A stretch of DNA of 64,000 nt from Ketobacter sp. (GCF_003671495.1 NZ_RCHN01000015.1:62001-126000); one strand, 5' to 3'. Positions 10,000 through 19,880 are shown, counted from the stretch's first letter. Made by a program: numbers and translations. The notes: a model not told the origin generated them from the sequence alone.

Positions 10000-12900
10000 C
10001 CGAGTTCCTTAAACGCTGCTGATTCAATTCGTCCAGCGCCTGCCAGCTAAGCGGAGTCAACGTAGAATTCATTGCCTTCCGATGAACAACTATCGCGGAG
10101 CGCGTGTGCTTTCTGAGCAAGCGCATTTCTTTATTAGGGGTTATAAACAGCGCATGCAGACCGAATTCCTTCAAGGCAGCAATAATGCGTCCCGCCACCG
10201 CATGAGAGCTTCGAGAGAAGGCTTCATCAAGGACGATGGTTCCGAACAATGGCCGACTGCTTCCATCCGGACATAGCGCGTAACTCAAAGATGCCGTCAA
10301 CACATACGATGCAATGATTTCCTTTTCTCCACCACTGCGGCTTTGCGAACCACTGAACTGATTAATCACCTTACCTGTAGCCCGATCTATTACAGAAACC
10401 TTGAATTCGATCCGAAAACGAGGATCTAACAACGCCTTGGACGCTGCAATGCGATTCCTTTCACATGCATCCCGAAGCAAAGCGACGATTTCCTGTAACA
10501 CTTTATATTGGCTCTCTCCTTCATCTTCCACAAAACGCGCAGAGGCCAATTTAGTTCTTGTCTTATTGAAACTACGAAGACTCTCATGAATCACTTTGTT
10601 AGAGACCAATTGCATATACTGATTGGCTTGAAAGTCCACACGACGTAGGGTGCTGTTAAGATCTTCAAGCTTTTCTTCGATGCGATCTACTTCGCTATCA
10701 ATAGTGGTTAACAATTGCGTGACACCTTCGTCAGAAGAGCGATTCAGGTACTCTTGGAAACGCTGGCGTTTTTCTGGCAATGCCTCCTCAATCAATATAG
10801 TCAGGCGTTCTAGATATTTAGGCACATCCTCTAGCTCGCGCCCGACCTCAGACAGCGCGCCGCGATCTTCCTTCTTCGCATCCGACATATATCTGACTAA
10901 ATCCTTTTCTATTTGAGCTCGCTTTCTTTGCAATATATCCAGTTGCGAGTTCAGCTTATCGAAGGTACTTTTTTCAATATCGGAAATATCATTAATTTGA
11001 TCAGGCTGGACTACCGGGAAATAGCTGCGAGCCAAATCCCGCTGATTGTCATTCATCCCGACTTCCGCCTTAGTGAAGGCCCTAGTCTTTTGAAGCTTGG
11101 CCTGCTGCAAATCCTTTTTTGCACCTTCGCTTTGCGTAAGACACAGATCTCGCTCGCCCTTGCAACCTTTCAGCACTTGCTCAGCCTGCTCAAGCTTCAT
11201 TTTAGCTGCTGCAACATCGGAGTCTGGGGAGCTTAACGCAGATAACCTATCTTTCTGGGTATCCAATTCCAGTTGCGCATTATCAATATTGATTTGATCA
11301 AACTCCAATCCTTGTAGTTGTTCCAGTAACATTTTTCTTTGGGAAATCAACGAAGCTTGGCTTTTGGCTTTCTCAAGGAGCGACTCCATTTCTTTTAGGG
11401 CAGTTTCTGCTTCATAAACCTCTTGTTTTAGCATTGCTAATCGGTCTTTATTATCAAACCCGGTTGACCAGTCTTGATCCAGTCGTTTTTGATCCTGTTT
11501 GTCGAAAAAGCGTGCTTTACCCGACATCAAACCCTGCTGGGTCATTGCGTGTGGGGTTCGCTGAAGTTCTTCGATAGAGGAGACACAATGCCGGTCGATT
11601 CCTGCCAGAAAATCCTTGACCGTTTCTCGATAGGGGTGTGGCTTATATTCTAATTTTCGGGTAAACCCATCTTCCCAAAATACCGGTTGATCTTTCGCCT
11701 CCTTAACCTCCATAACACGAACATGTAACGCATTATGGCGGTTATTGATCCAGCGCAAAGCCTCTTTTGTAGATTCAGGCGGAACCAGGATTCGGAGACG
11801 ATGATTACCTATCGCCCTCTCAATAGCACCACGCCATGCTGCCTGATCCTCCCTGACTTGAACAAGCTCAGCAACAAAGGGTAGATCATCTTCTGCCAAA
11901 TTCAGCTCGGCAGCCAGTGCGGCACGAAAAGCGTGAAACTCGGGTTTAATATTAGAACCTGGGCGCAATTCAACTTCAGACAACTCCTCCTTGATAGAAG
12001 TTAACTGTTGATTCGCATGGTGTTGCTTACTTCCTTGCTCAAACACCGCGTTCTCAGCAGCCGCCCACTGCTCAGCCACTTGATCCATTAGAATCTTTGC
12101 TGCAGATTGATTGTCTATAAAGGATTGCCTATCAATCGCGTCGGAAAGCCCTAGTTTTTGTGACAATAATTGATACTGGCATACATCCCTCTGACAACGA
12201 TCCAGATTCTTCTGCTTCTCATCGATCAACGCTTCCAAAACCTGAATATCTGATCCACCTAATTGCAGATAACTTTCTTTCAGGTTGTCCCGAACGCTTT
12301 CCTGAACACGTAAGCGTTCAGAGGCATCTTCCAGGTTGGCTTCAGCATGCTGACATTCCAGCACCAATCGTTCGCATTCCGTCTTCCACAACTGGTAGGC
12401 TTGCTCACCAAACCACACTGGCAAAATTTGGCTGAGCAAGGACTTCTCCTCAAATTCAGTACTATTGACCGTAAACTTTTCCCAAGCCAATCTTACCGGT
12501 TCCAATGAACGTTGTTGCCGCCGCGCGATTTCAAGCTCCTCGTGAATGGCTGTTAAGTCATCAAAGCTGTCCGCAACTTCCTTGGCTCGATCGAACTGCG
12601 ATGTATCATCAAGCACCAATTCCCGAAAAATATCATCAATGCTGTTGAGCTGCTTCAAGCCAGCGGCCCGGTTCAGCAAATTGAAGGCATTCTCCCGGAC
12701 CTCAAAAAAATCACGAATACGGGACAGATAAGCCTTTTTACTGGGGTAGGTCCATATTCCGGTTTCCGTCTTATCGAGCTGACGTAATGCACGCATTCCA
12801 CCTTCGTGCTGCACGGTAATCCAATGTTCCAATGATTGCTCGTTTGATGTGGTAAAGAACCATAGCCTCTTCATATCAGTGGGGGAAGAACTGGAGTCAT

Positions 12901-13288
12901 CAAACCATAAGACGGCCCCAAGCCTTGCGATATTCTCTCCGTTGAACAAGGTGGCAGCAATTCCTGTGACGGTTTTTCCAGGACGCGCAATATGCGACTG
13001 CCCATCACCGCCATCACCGGCACCGGAAACACCACGCACATAGGACACCAGATCACGATCACTTTCATGACCGCCGGTAGATGCCAGGTTGTACTTTGGA
13101 TTCGCGCAGATCAATGTCATCAATGCGTCAACCAGTGTGGTTTTACCACTACCAGTTGGTCCAATAACAGCTGTTCCCATGGGATCGATTGCAGCATGAT
13201 GAGCGCCATCGAAGCCACCCCAATTGAACAACTTGATCTCCTTCAGGATATAAGTCGGCTCCATAGACCACATATCTTGCTGGCTCAT
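9983..13288 (-). CDS. jetC: Wadjet SMC-like ATPase JetC
   Basis: 1101 residues, an SMC/MukB-like ATPase. The Walker A motif GPTGSGKTT is at residues 43-51. Long Gln/Glu/Lys/Leu-rich coiled-coil arms occupy about 230-930, broken by a globular hinge-like part near 440-600. The ABC signature SRSGGEKE is near 980 and Walker B (TIVLDEAFS) near 1020. In Wadjet, JetC dimers with JetA and JetB extrude DNA loops using ATP and present plasmid DNA to JetD. The start ATG overlaps the jetB stop in an ATGA, indicating translational coupling. All expected ATPase motifs are intact. Confidence 0.93.
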   Translation of the reverse strand: MSQQDMWSMEPTYILKEIKLFNWGGFDGAHHAAIDPMGTAVIGPTGSGKTTLVDALMTLICANPKYNLASTGGHESDRDLVSYVRGVSGAGDGGDGQSHIARPGKTVTGIAATLFNGENIARLGAVLWFDDSSSSPTDMKRLWFFTTSNEQSLEHWITVQHEGGMRALRQLDKTETGIWTYPSKKAYLSRIRDFFEVRENAFNLLNRAAGLKQLNSIDDIFRELVLDDTSQFDRAKEVADSFDDLTAIHEELEIARRQQRSLEPVRLAWEKFTVNSTEFEEKSLLSQILPVWFGEQAYQLWKTECERLVLECQHAEANLEDASERLRVQESVRDNLKESYLQLGGSDIQVLEALIDEKQKNLDRCQRDVCQYQLLSQKLGLSDAIDRQSFIDNQSAAKILMDQVAEQWAAAENAVFEQGSKQHHANQQLTSIKEELSEVELRPGSNIKPEFHAFRAALAAELNLAEDDLPFVAELVQVREDQAAWRGAIERAIGNHRLRILVPPESTKEALRWINNRHNALHVRVMEVKEAKDQPVFWEDGFTRKLEYKPHPYRETVKDFLAGIDRHCVSSIEELQRTPHAMTQQGLMSGKARFFDKQDQKRLDQDWSTGFDNKDRLAMLKQEVYEAETALKEMESLLEKAKSQASLISQRKMLLEQLQGLEFDQINIDNAQLELDTQKDRLSALSSPDSDVAAAKMKLEQAEQVLKGCKGERDLCLTQSEGAKKDLQQAKLQKTRAFTKAEVGMNDNQRDLARSYFPVVQPDQINDISDIEKSTFDKLNSQLDILQRKRAQIEKDLVRYMSDAKKEDRGALSEVGRELEDVPKYLERLTILIEEALPEKRQRFQEYLNRSSDEGVTQLLTTIDSEVDRIEEKLEDLNSTLRRVDFQANQYMQLVSNKVIHESLRSFNKTRTKLASARFVEDEGESQYKVLQEIVALLRDACERNRIAASKALLDPRFRIEFKVSVIDRATGKVINQFSGSQSRSGGEKEIIASYVLTASLSYALCPDGSSRPLFGTIVLDEAFSRSSHAVAGRIIAALKEFGLHALFITPNKEMRLLRKHTRSAIVVHRKAMNSTLTPLSWQALDELNQQRLRNSDEIPI

Positions 13289-14037
13289 GCGTCACCCTCG
13301 TTTTTGTCCTGCGGATCATCACTCCCTTTCACTCGCGTATGCATCCACTGCAACAACACCTCAAGGTTTTCGGGATTGGCCAAATGGGCAATCATGGGGC
13401 GAATGGTAATACGGTCGTGGGTGTCAGGGGCCGAAACCAAGCCATGCCCTTTTAGCTGATCCAGCAGTTGCAACATCCTGTTGCGTTCTTTCGCTTCGCT
13501 ACCTGTGTCGCCAAGATACACCTGTAACTGTGGAATCAACTCGTCAACAGCCACTACGGCTTGGGAGGCACCCGTCCCAGCTTCTTGTTCATAGACAATA
13601 AAATACTGACGCAGTATGGCGACTAACAAAGACTGCTCAAGGGTTAATCGCTGTTTACGCACCAATGGATGAGACCACTCGTCAAACTCCGCAGAATCGT
13701 CCGGCTTTTTTACCACCAAGAATATAAGCCCACGAATCTCGTCTACCTGTGCCGAAAAATCGAAGGGTTCAAGCACGCCGTTCAACAGCTCTAACTGAGA
13801 TATCGACACACGATAAAGATTAGGCTTCTGACTTTCTTCAAGCAGGCCATAACGGAGCAACTCCTGTGCGGCCTCACGCAATCTTTTATCTGTTCGCGCC
13901 GCGCCTTCAATAGTTTGATCAACACTGAGTTGTGAGTCCGTATTCGATAGCTCATCCAGATGTTCATCCAATTCCTTCTGGTCAGACTGACTATCACCGC
14001 CTGGCTGACCCGTAATCTGATCGAATATGCCTGCCAT
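13285..14037 (-). CDS. jetB: Wadjet accessory protein JetB (DUF4194, MukE-like)
   Basis: 250 residues of the DUF4194 type, the MukE/KITE-like winged-helix subunit that binds the JetA kleisin in Wadjet complexes. The first about 40 residues are acidic and Gln-rich, probably flexible. The following AARTDKRLREAAQELLRYGL and the RQRLTLEQSLLVAILRQYF-like segments (here KQRLTLEQSLL) fit the winged-helix core. It begins immediately after the jetA stop and overlaps jetC by 4 bases. Identification rests on size, fold-typical segments and the conserved gene order. Confidence 0.87.
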   Translation of the reverse strand: MAGIFDQITGQPGGDSQSDQKELDEHLDELSNTDSQLSVDQTIEGAARTDKRLREAAQELLRYGLLEESQKPNLYRVSISQLELLNGVLEPFDFSAQVDEIRGLIFLVVKKPDDSAEFDEWSHPLVRKQRLTLEQSLLVAILRQYFIVYEQEAGTGASQAVVAVDELIPQLQVYLGDTGSEAKERNRMLQLLDQLKGHGLVSAPDTHDRITIRPMIAHLANPENLEVLLQWMHTRVKGSDDPQDKNEGDA

Positions 14038-15546
14038 TTAAAATTCCCACTCGATATCATCCAAGGCCTCGGTACTCAGCGCCACCCAAGGCACCCGAAA
14101 CAACCAATGCTGCTCATCCTCATCTACCAACGTGACCTCTTGCATATTGATATCCTGAATATCGATACCGGCTTCCCGAGCCATCCCCAACCATAACGCC
14201 AGCGTTTCCAAATCATGAACCGGTGGCAGTTTTTCCACCAGATCGGCGATGGTCATAGGTTTACCTTCAGCAGCCAGTACTGCCAGTGTATCCGCAACCA
14301 TCGCTTCGCGATCCAATCCTTCAAGCGCGTCCCAAAACTCCGGGGCCAAATCACTGAAATCCGTGCTTTTTGCTGACAGATCCAGTTCACCCTCGGCATC
14401 ATCTTCCAGAGATTTAAACCGCAGCCTCTCAGCGACCGGAACATAACCCAGGGTAATCCCAACGGGAGGCAAAGGCGTATCGGTGCGCCGCACCTTCTGG
14501 CTGGACCAATCCATCTCCAGCGCAACATTCATTATCTCTGTCAACAAATTCCCAACTCGATGGTGCTCAGCCGCGAGGCCGGTTTTTAAAAATCCCTTCA
14601 CATCCCTTTCGCTGCGGGCTCTGGCCTGCAGCACCGAATGACTTTCTCTTACCAACCGCAAAGTGATCCAGCGCAGATCAGCCTGCTGGGTCCTACTGAG
14701 TGCTTTCTCAGCAGCAGGGTTGGATAATATGGCCCGCAATCGCATGCGCATATTATCCAACTCCACGCTTTGCCTGAGCTGTTGCTGAAAACTGTCAAAG
14801 ACGCGCCCTTCCGGCGTATTTAATAAATCAGACTGCCCATCCAACAACCGATCGACAATATCACCTCGGTGATACTTTTCCGACATAATGGACTGCCGCA
14901 GCAACCGATCTGCCTCACGCCAGGAATCCTCAACACGGCGGAAATCGGCCCGCAGCCCCGCAGCCAAACCGTATACTTCACGAATCCGCTCTATTGCCTG
15001 ATCGTGAGACAGAACCGGTATATGCCCGGCTTCTACATCGGCCAGCTCGGCTTCCAATTGTTTTATCTTACGGTGAATAGCATCCTTACGACTGGCTGGA
15101 TTCGGGTTTAAACCCACTTCAAGTTCTTCGATTTCCCGTTGAACCACCAACAACCGCGACGACGTGGAGGTCATGATTCGCTCATCAAGCAACTCCACAA
15201 ACTGAATGGCGGATGACAAGGCATCCGTCGCATAGATTCTCTGGCCCCGCTCAATCACCAACCCTCGTTTTATCCATTGGCGTAGTTCCTTCCCTGCCAA
15301 TAGTCGCGTACTCCCCGGATCAATATCGTATTCATCCTGGGAAGCATAGTCGGCCAGCATTTCGGACAACGACTGGAGAGCGTCTTCCTCTGCTATCCCA
15401 TCCTCAGTATTCTCAAATAACGAGGTTAAGCAGCCCAAGACCAAAGGTGCACGTGGCGATGCCAGCAACAACCATGCAGGATTCTGCTTTCTGGCAGAGA
15501 CAAATTTCTGTGTTCGCTCGTGGGCGCTAGTGTCCACAATAATCAT
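14038..15546 (-). CDS. jetA: Wadjet kleisin-like protein JetA (DUF3375, MukF-like)
   Basis: 502 residues of DUF3375 type, the kleisin subunit of type I Wadjet that links the JetC heads and binds JetB. The opening segment (ARKQNPAWLLLASPRAPLVLGCLTSLF) is characteristic. A central coiled-coil region lies at about residues 125-300 and a C-terminal winged-helix region follows. The start is uncertain: the ATG at 15546 directly abuts an AAAGG sequence, so the in-frame GTG at 15537 is better spaced from that ribosome site. First gene of the jetABCD operon; its promoter must lie in the 15547-15668 divergent region. Confidence 0.88.
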   Translation of the reverse strand: MIIVDTSAHERTQKFVSARKQNPAWLLLASPRAPLVLGCLTSLFENTEDGIAEEDALQSLSEMLADYASQDEYDIDPGSTRLLAGKELRQWIKRGLVIERGQRIYATDALSSAIQFVELLDERIMTSTSSRLLVVQREIEELEVGLNPNPASRKDAIHRKIKQLEAELADVEAGHIPVLSHDQAIERIREVYGLAAGLRADFRRVEDSWREADRLLRQSIMSEKYHRGDIVDRLLDGQSDLLNTPEGRVFDSFQQQLRQSVELDNMRMRLRAILSNPAAEKALSRTQQADLRWITLRLVRESHSVLQARARSERDVKGFLKTGLAAEHHRVGNLLTEIMNVALEMDWSSQKVRRTDTPLPPVGITLGYVPVAERLRFKSLEDDAEGELDLSAKSTDFSDLAPEFWDALEGLDREAMVADTLAVLAAEGKPMTIADLVEKLPPVHDLETLALWLGMAREAGIDIQDINMQEVTLVDEDEQHWLFRVPWVALSTEALDDIEWEF

Positions 15547-15668
15547 CCTTTAAAGCGGCTTCAGACAACCATTTTTATTGCATCAATACCAATGAAACAT
15601 AATTTTGATTGACACTCAACCAATAACATGAGATTTTTCGCATCATCACCAATGAATATGGCTAAAAT
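15547..15668. promoter_or_regulatory. Divergent promoter region with a 17-base direct repeat
   Basis: This AT-rich spacer separates the Wadjet operon (leftward) from the restriction and CBASS run (rightward). It contains two near-identical 17-base copies, GCATCAATACCAATGAA at 15580-15596 and GCATCATCACCAATGAA at 15640-15656 (15 of 17 identical, exactly 60 bases apart). TTGACA at 15609-15614 is a possible rightward -35 box, but no good -10 is seen. The repeats could be sites for one regulator serving both operons. Confidence 0.45.
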
Positions 15669-16259
15669 GTGAAACTCAAGCAAATCGCCAACATCAACGC
15701 AGGCTATCCGTTCCGGGGCAAGATCCCTGAGCAACCCGGTTCACCTGTGGTAGCGGTTCAGATGAAGGACGCCTCCCCAACGGAAGGGGTTCACTGGCCA
15801 TCCTGCGTGCCCACCGAACTCACCGGAAAACGTACCCCTCAATACCTGCAGCCCGGGGACATTCTGGTAGCCGCCCGCGGCAGCCGTAACTACGCTACCC
15901 AGATCGACCACGCCCTGCCCCCAGGCACGCAAGCCGTGGCCGCCCCCCACTTTTTCGTAGTGAGCCTGCAGCAACCAGACATTCTGCCGGACTACCTGGC
16001 CTGGCTACTGAACCAGGGCCCGCTCCAGCGTTACTTTGACCAGAACGCAGAGGGCACCCTCACCAAGAGCATCCGCCGCAGCGTACTGGAAGACGCACCC
16101 GTGGTGATCCCCGCCCTCCCCCGGCAACAGGCCATCATCCAGCTGGCCAACACCCTGCGGGCAGAGCAGCAACTGATTCAGCAATTGCTGCACAACGGTG
16201 AACGCATGATGAGCAGCATTGCCAATGATTTATTCGACCACAAGGATGTTATGGAATGA
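15669..16259 (+). CDS. Half-size type I restriction specificity (HsdS-like) protein
   Basis: 196 residues with a single target-recognition module instead of the usual two. It shows INAGYPFRGKI at the start, PGDILVAARGS in the middle, and the PALPRQQAIIQLANTLRAEQQLIQQLL conserved-helix region at the end, as in HsdS proteins. Start is a GTG (15669); no strong ribosome site is visible and an overlapping ATG is out of frame. Full HsdS is encoded separately at 18629, so this may be an alternative half-subunit that dimerises or a partner of the next gene. It overlaps dinD in an ATGA. Confidence 0.78.
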   Translation: MKLKQIANINAGYPFRGKIPEQPGSPVVAVQMKDASPTEGVHWPSCVPTELTGKRTPQYLQPGDILVAARGSRNYATQIDHALPPGTQAVAAPHFFVVSLQQPDILPDYLAWLLNQGPLQRYFDQNAEGTLTKSIRRSVLEDAPVVIPALPRQQAIIQLANTLRAEQQLIQQLLHNGERMMSSIANDLFDHKDVME

Positions 16260-17101
16260 ACGAACAACACAAACCCTTCGAGCAGATCAAACTGATTGAC
16301 GAAAACGGCATGGAATACTGGTCAGCCCGCGCCCTATCCAAATTGCTCGGTTACTCCGAATATCGCCATTTCCAGCCCGTAGTGACCAAATCCAAAGAAG
16401 CCTGCGTCAACAGCGGACATCAAGTGCCGGACCATTTCGAGGATATCCTCGCAATGGTCACCATTGGTTCTGGCGCCCAACGTGAATTGCCCGATGTTAA
16501 GCTCTCCCGCTACGCCTGCTACCTCGTCGTCCAGAACGGCGACCCCAGCAAACCCGTGATCGCCGCCGGGCAAACCTACTTTGCGGTGCAGACCCGGCGC
16601 CAGGAGCTGGCGGATGACGCCGCCTTCTCCCAGCTCAAGGAAGATCAAAAACGCCTGTTCTTGCGCAACGAACTGAAAGAACACAACAAACACCTGGTGG
16701 AAGCCGCACAACAAGCCGGCGTTGAAACCGGCCTCGACTTCGCCATATTCCAGAATCACGGCTACAAAGGCCTGTATGGGGGGCTGGACCAAAAAGCCAT
16801 CCACGCCCGCAAAGCCCTCAAGAAAAGCCAGAAGATCCTCGACCACATGGACTCCACCGAACTGGCCGCAAACCTGTTCCGCGCCACCCAGGCCGAAGAA
16901 AAGCTGCGCCGGGACAACATCCAGAACAAACAGCACGCCAACCAGACCCACTTTGAAGTGGGCCAGAAAGTGCGCCAAACCATCGCAGAGCTGGGAGGCA
17001 CCATGCCCGAAGACCTGCCCACCCCTGACAAAAGCATCAAACAATTACAAACCGCCGCCAACAAACTCGGCCACCAGAACAAACCGGAATCAAAAGAGTG
17101 A
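16256..17101 (+). CDS. dinD: DinD-like DNA-damage-inducible protein
   Basis: 281 residues. The N-terminal 110 residues have the BRO-N-like layout (ENGMEYWSARALSKLLGYSEYRHF, then LSRYACYLVVQNGD), and the remainder is the DinD-type charged helical part. E. coli DinD is SOS-induced and inhibits RecA filament function; that role is transferred by homology only. It is sandwiched between the half-HsdS and hsdM with ATGA-type overlaps at both ends, so it is co-translated with the restriction genes. I did not find a clear LexA box upstream. Confidence 0.85.
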   Translation: MNEQHKPFEQIKLIDENGMEYWSARALSKLLGYSEYRHFQPVVTKSKEACVNSGHQVPDHFEDILAMVTIGSGAQRELPDVKLSRYACYLVVQNGDPSKPVIAAGQTYFAVQTRRQELADDAAFSQLKEDQKRLFLRNELKEHNKHLVEAAQQAGVETGLDFAIFQNHGYKGLYGGLDQKAIHARKALKKSQKILDHMDSTELAANLFRATQAEEKLRRDNIQNKQHANQTHFEVGQKVRQTIAELGGTMPEDLPTPDKSIKQLQTAANKLGHQNKPESKE

Positions 17102-18639
17102 ACGACACCACCATGAGCCAAGACAAAATCAGCCAGGACAGCATCAACAAAGCCCTGTGGGCCGCCTGCGACACCTTTCGCGGCACCATCAGCGCCGACA
17201 CCTACAAAGACTTCATCCTCACCATGCTGTTCCTCAAGTACATCTCCGATGTCTGGCAGGATCACTACGACGGCTATAAAGCCGAATACGGAGACGAGCC
17301 GGAACTGATCGACGAAATGATGAAGAACGAACGCTTCGTGCTACCGAAACAGGCCAGCTTCTATGCCCTGTGGGAACGCCGCCACGAACCCGGCAATGGG
17401 GAGCGCATCGACCAGGCCCTGCACGCCATCGAAGAAGCCAACGGCACCAAACTCAAGGACGCCGGTAAAAGCGTGTTTCAGGACATCTCCTTCAACACCG
17501 ACAAACTGGGGGAAGAAAAGCAGAAAAACACCATCCTGCGCCACCTACTGGAAGACTTCGCCAAACCCGAACTCAACCTTAAACCCAGCCGCGTGGGCAC
17601 CCTGGACGTGATCGGCAACGCCTACGAATACCTGATCAAAAACTTTGCCGCCAGCGGCGGCCAGAAAGCCGGTGAATTCTATACGCCGCCCGAAGTCAGC
17701 GACCTGATCTCGGAACTGCTGGACCCGCAACCGGGCGACAGCATCTGCGACCCGGCCTGTGGTTCCGCCTCCCTCCTGATGAAATGCGGCGCCAAAGTGC
17801 GCAAGAACCACGACAGCAAGCAATACGCCCTCTACGGGCAGGAAGCCATCGGCTCCACCTGGTCACTTGCCAAAATGAACATGTTCCTGCACGGCGAAGA
17901 CAACCACAAAATCGAATGGGGCGACACCATCCGCAACCCCAAACTGCTGGATCAAAACGGCAACCTGATGCTGTTCGACATCGTGACCGCCAACCCACCC
18001 TTCAGCCTGGACAAATGGGGTCACGATGAAGCCGAACACGACAAATTCAGCCGCTTCCGCCGCGGCATACCCCCCAAAACCAAAGGCGACTACGCTTTTA
18101 TCCTGCACATGATCGAAATCCTCAAACCAAAAACCGGACGAATGGGCGTCGTCGTCCCCCACGGCGTACTGTTCCGGGGTTCCAGCGAAGGCAAAATCCG
18201 CCAGCAGCTGATTGACGAAAACCTGCTGGCCGCCGTGATCGGCCTGCCGGAAAAACTGTTTTACGGCACCGGCATCCCGGCGGCCATTCTGATCTTCAAA
18301 AAGGAAAAGGCTGACAATAACGTGATGTTTATCGATGCCTCTCGCGAATTCAAAGCCGGTAAGAACCAAAACCTGCTGACCGAAGACAATATCCGCAAGA
18401 TCGTCGGGACCTACCAGAATGGCGAGAACGTCGACAAATACGCCTACGTGGCCAGCCTGAATGAGATCAAGGAGAACGATTACAACCTGAATATCCCGCG
18501 CTATGTGGACACCTTTGAGGAAGAGGAAGAAATTGATCTGATGGCAGTGCGGGCTGAACGGGAACAGTTGAAAGCACAGCTGACTGAGCTGGAAGGTGAA
18601 ATGGCCAAGTATTTAGAGGAGCTTGGTTATGGTGCCTGA
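17098..18639 (+). CDS. hsdM: Type I restriction-modification DNA methyltransferase subunit
   Basis: 513 residues. The N-terminal helical domain (NKALWAACDTFRGTISADTYKDF, LKYIS) precedes an N6-adenine methyltransferase core. The AGEFYTPPEVSDLI lead-in, SAM-binding DPACGSASLL (motif I) and catalytic NPPF (motif IV) are all present. With two HsdS-contributed recognition domains it methylates adenine at the host's bipartite target. The GTG at 17098 overlaps the dinD stop; an ATG at 17113 is the alternative start but has a poorer ribosome site. The hsdR partner lies almost 8 kb downstream, after four unrelated defence genes. Confidence 0.94.
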   Translation: MNDTTMSQDKISQDSINKALWAACDTFRGTISADTYKDFILTMLFLKYISDVWQDHYDGYKAEYGDEPELIDEMMKNERFVLPKQASFYALWERRHEPGNGERIDQALHAIEEANGTKLKDAGKSVFQDISFNTDKLGEEKQKNTILRHLLEDFAKPELNLKPSRVGTLDVIGNAYEYLIKNFAASGGQKAGEFYTPPEVSDLISELLDPQPGDSICDPACGSASLLMKCGAKVRKNHDSKQYALYGQEAIGSTWSLAKMNMFLHGEDNHKIEWGDTIRNPKLLDQNGNLMLFDIVTANPPFSLDKWGHDEAEHDKFSRFRRGIPPKTKGDYAFILHMIEILKPKTGRMGVVVPHGVLFRGSSEGKIRQQLIDENLLAAVIGLPEKLFYGTGIPAAILIFKKEKADNNVMFIDASREFKAGKNQNLLTEDNIRKIVGTYQNGENVDKYAYVASLNEIKENDYNLNIPRYVDTFEEEEEIDLMAVRAEREQLKAQLTELEGEMAKYLEELGYGA

Positions 18640-19837
18640 TGGGTGGGAAAAACGAGACCTCCAAGGTTTGGTTGCTATCAAGCACGGCTTTGCATTCAAA
18701 AGTGAATTCTTCACGAGTAATGGAGATTTAATACTACTCACACCAGGGAGTTTCTACGAATCAGGAGGCTTTAGAGATCAAGGTGAAAAGACCAAATACT
18801 ACTATGGTGAAGTTCCTGATGGATATTTGCTTAACAAGGGCGACATGCTGCTCGCCATGACAGAACAAGCAGAGGGTCTACTAGGGAGCGCATTGTTTGT
18901 GCCAGAAAATGACCGGTATTTACACAACCAGCGACTCGGCTTGGTTCAGATTATCCAGCCTAACCGGGTATGCTTGGAGTTTCTGTACCTGTTCTTCAAT
19001 GCTCCTTTCAGTCGAAAGCAAATTACTGAACAGTCAACTGGAACAAAAGTTAAACATACTTCTCCAGATCGATTATGCTCAGTAGTAGGTCTCATCCCCC
19101 CACTGCCCGAACAAAAGAAAATCGCCCAAATCCTCTCCACCTGGGATAAGGCCATCACCACCACCGAACAACTCCTCGCCAACAGCCAGCAGCAGAAAAA
19201 AGCCCTAATGCAACAACTGCTCACCGGCAAAAAGCGCCTGCTGGACGAGAATGGGGTTAGGTTTAGCGGGGAGTGGATGCACTACAAATTTGGCAACGTA
19301 TTCAAGGAACGAGTAGAAGTCGGCCGAGTTGACCTACCATTGCTTTCAATTACAGCTGACGAAGGCGTTGTATACCAGGAAGACACTGGAAGAAAAAATA
19401 CATCCAACGAAGATAAGTCCAAATACCGCCGAATTTGTGTGGATGATATCGGCTACAACACCATGCGAATGTGGCAAGGACGATCCAGCTTGTCAGATAA
19501 GGAAGGGATAGTTAGTCCTGCTTATACTATTGTCACACCTACAGACAATATATGTCCGACATTTGCAGCATACCTGTTCAAGCTTCCTGCACTGATACAT
19601 GTTTTCTATAGGCACTCTCAAGGGCTTGTTTCAGACACATGGAATTTGAAGTTCAATCACTTCAAGAAAATTAGCTGGCAGCTTCCCGGTATCGAAGAAC
19701 AGCGAAAAATCGCTGCGGTTCTTTCAATTACCGATCGAGAAATAACCGCGCTCCAACAAAAGCTAGATGGTCTAAAGCAAGAAAAGAAAGCTCTGATGCA
19801 GCAGCTCTTAACTGGCAAGCGCCGCGTAACGATTTAG
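18629..19837 (+). CDS. hsdS: Type I restriction-modification specificity subunit
   Basis: About 402 residues with two target-recognition domains, about 1-150 and 215-350. Each is followed by a conserved helical repeat, PPLPEQKKIAQILSTWD and PGIEEQRKIAAVLSITD, and both repeats end with KKALMQQLLTGK. This duplicated half-repeat layout is diagnostic of HsdS. It reads DNA sequence for both HsdM and HsdR. The ATG at 18629 has GAGGAG 8 bases upstream and lies inside the last codons of hsdM. Recognition domains are visibly AT-richer than hsdM, as expected for regions exchanged by recombination. Confidence 0.92.
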   Translation: MVPDGWEKRDLQGLVAIKHGFAFKSEFFTSNGDLILLTPGSFYESGGFRDQGEKTKYYYGEVPDGYLLNKGDMLLAMTEQAEGLLGSALFVPENDRYLHNQRLGLVQIIQPNRVCLEFLYLFFNAPFSRKQITEQSTGTKVKHTSPDRLCSVVGLIPPLPEQKKIAQILSTWDKAITTTEQLLANSQQQKKALMQQLLTGKKRLLDENGVRFSGEWMHYKFGNVFKERVEVGRVDLPLLSITADEGVVYQEDTGRKNTSNEDKSKYRRICVDDIGYNTMRMWQGRSSLSDKEGIVSPAYTIVTPTDNICPTFAAYLFKLPALIHVFYRHSQGLVSDTWNLKFNHFKKISWQLPGIEEQRKIAAVLSITDREITALQQKLDGLKQEKKALMQQLLTGKRRVTI

Positions 19838-19880
19838 GTTCTACCATTGCGCTGCATTCAAATAGATAACAGGACGACAC

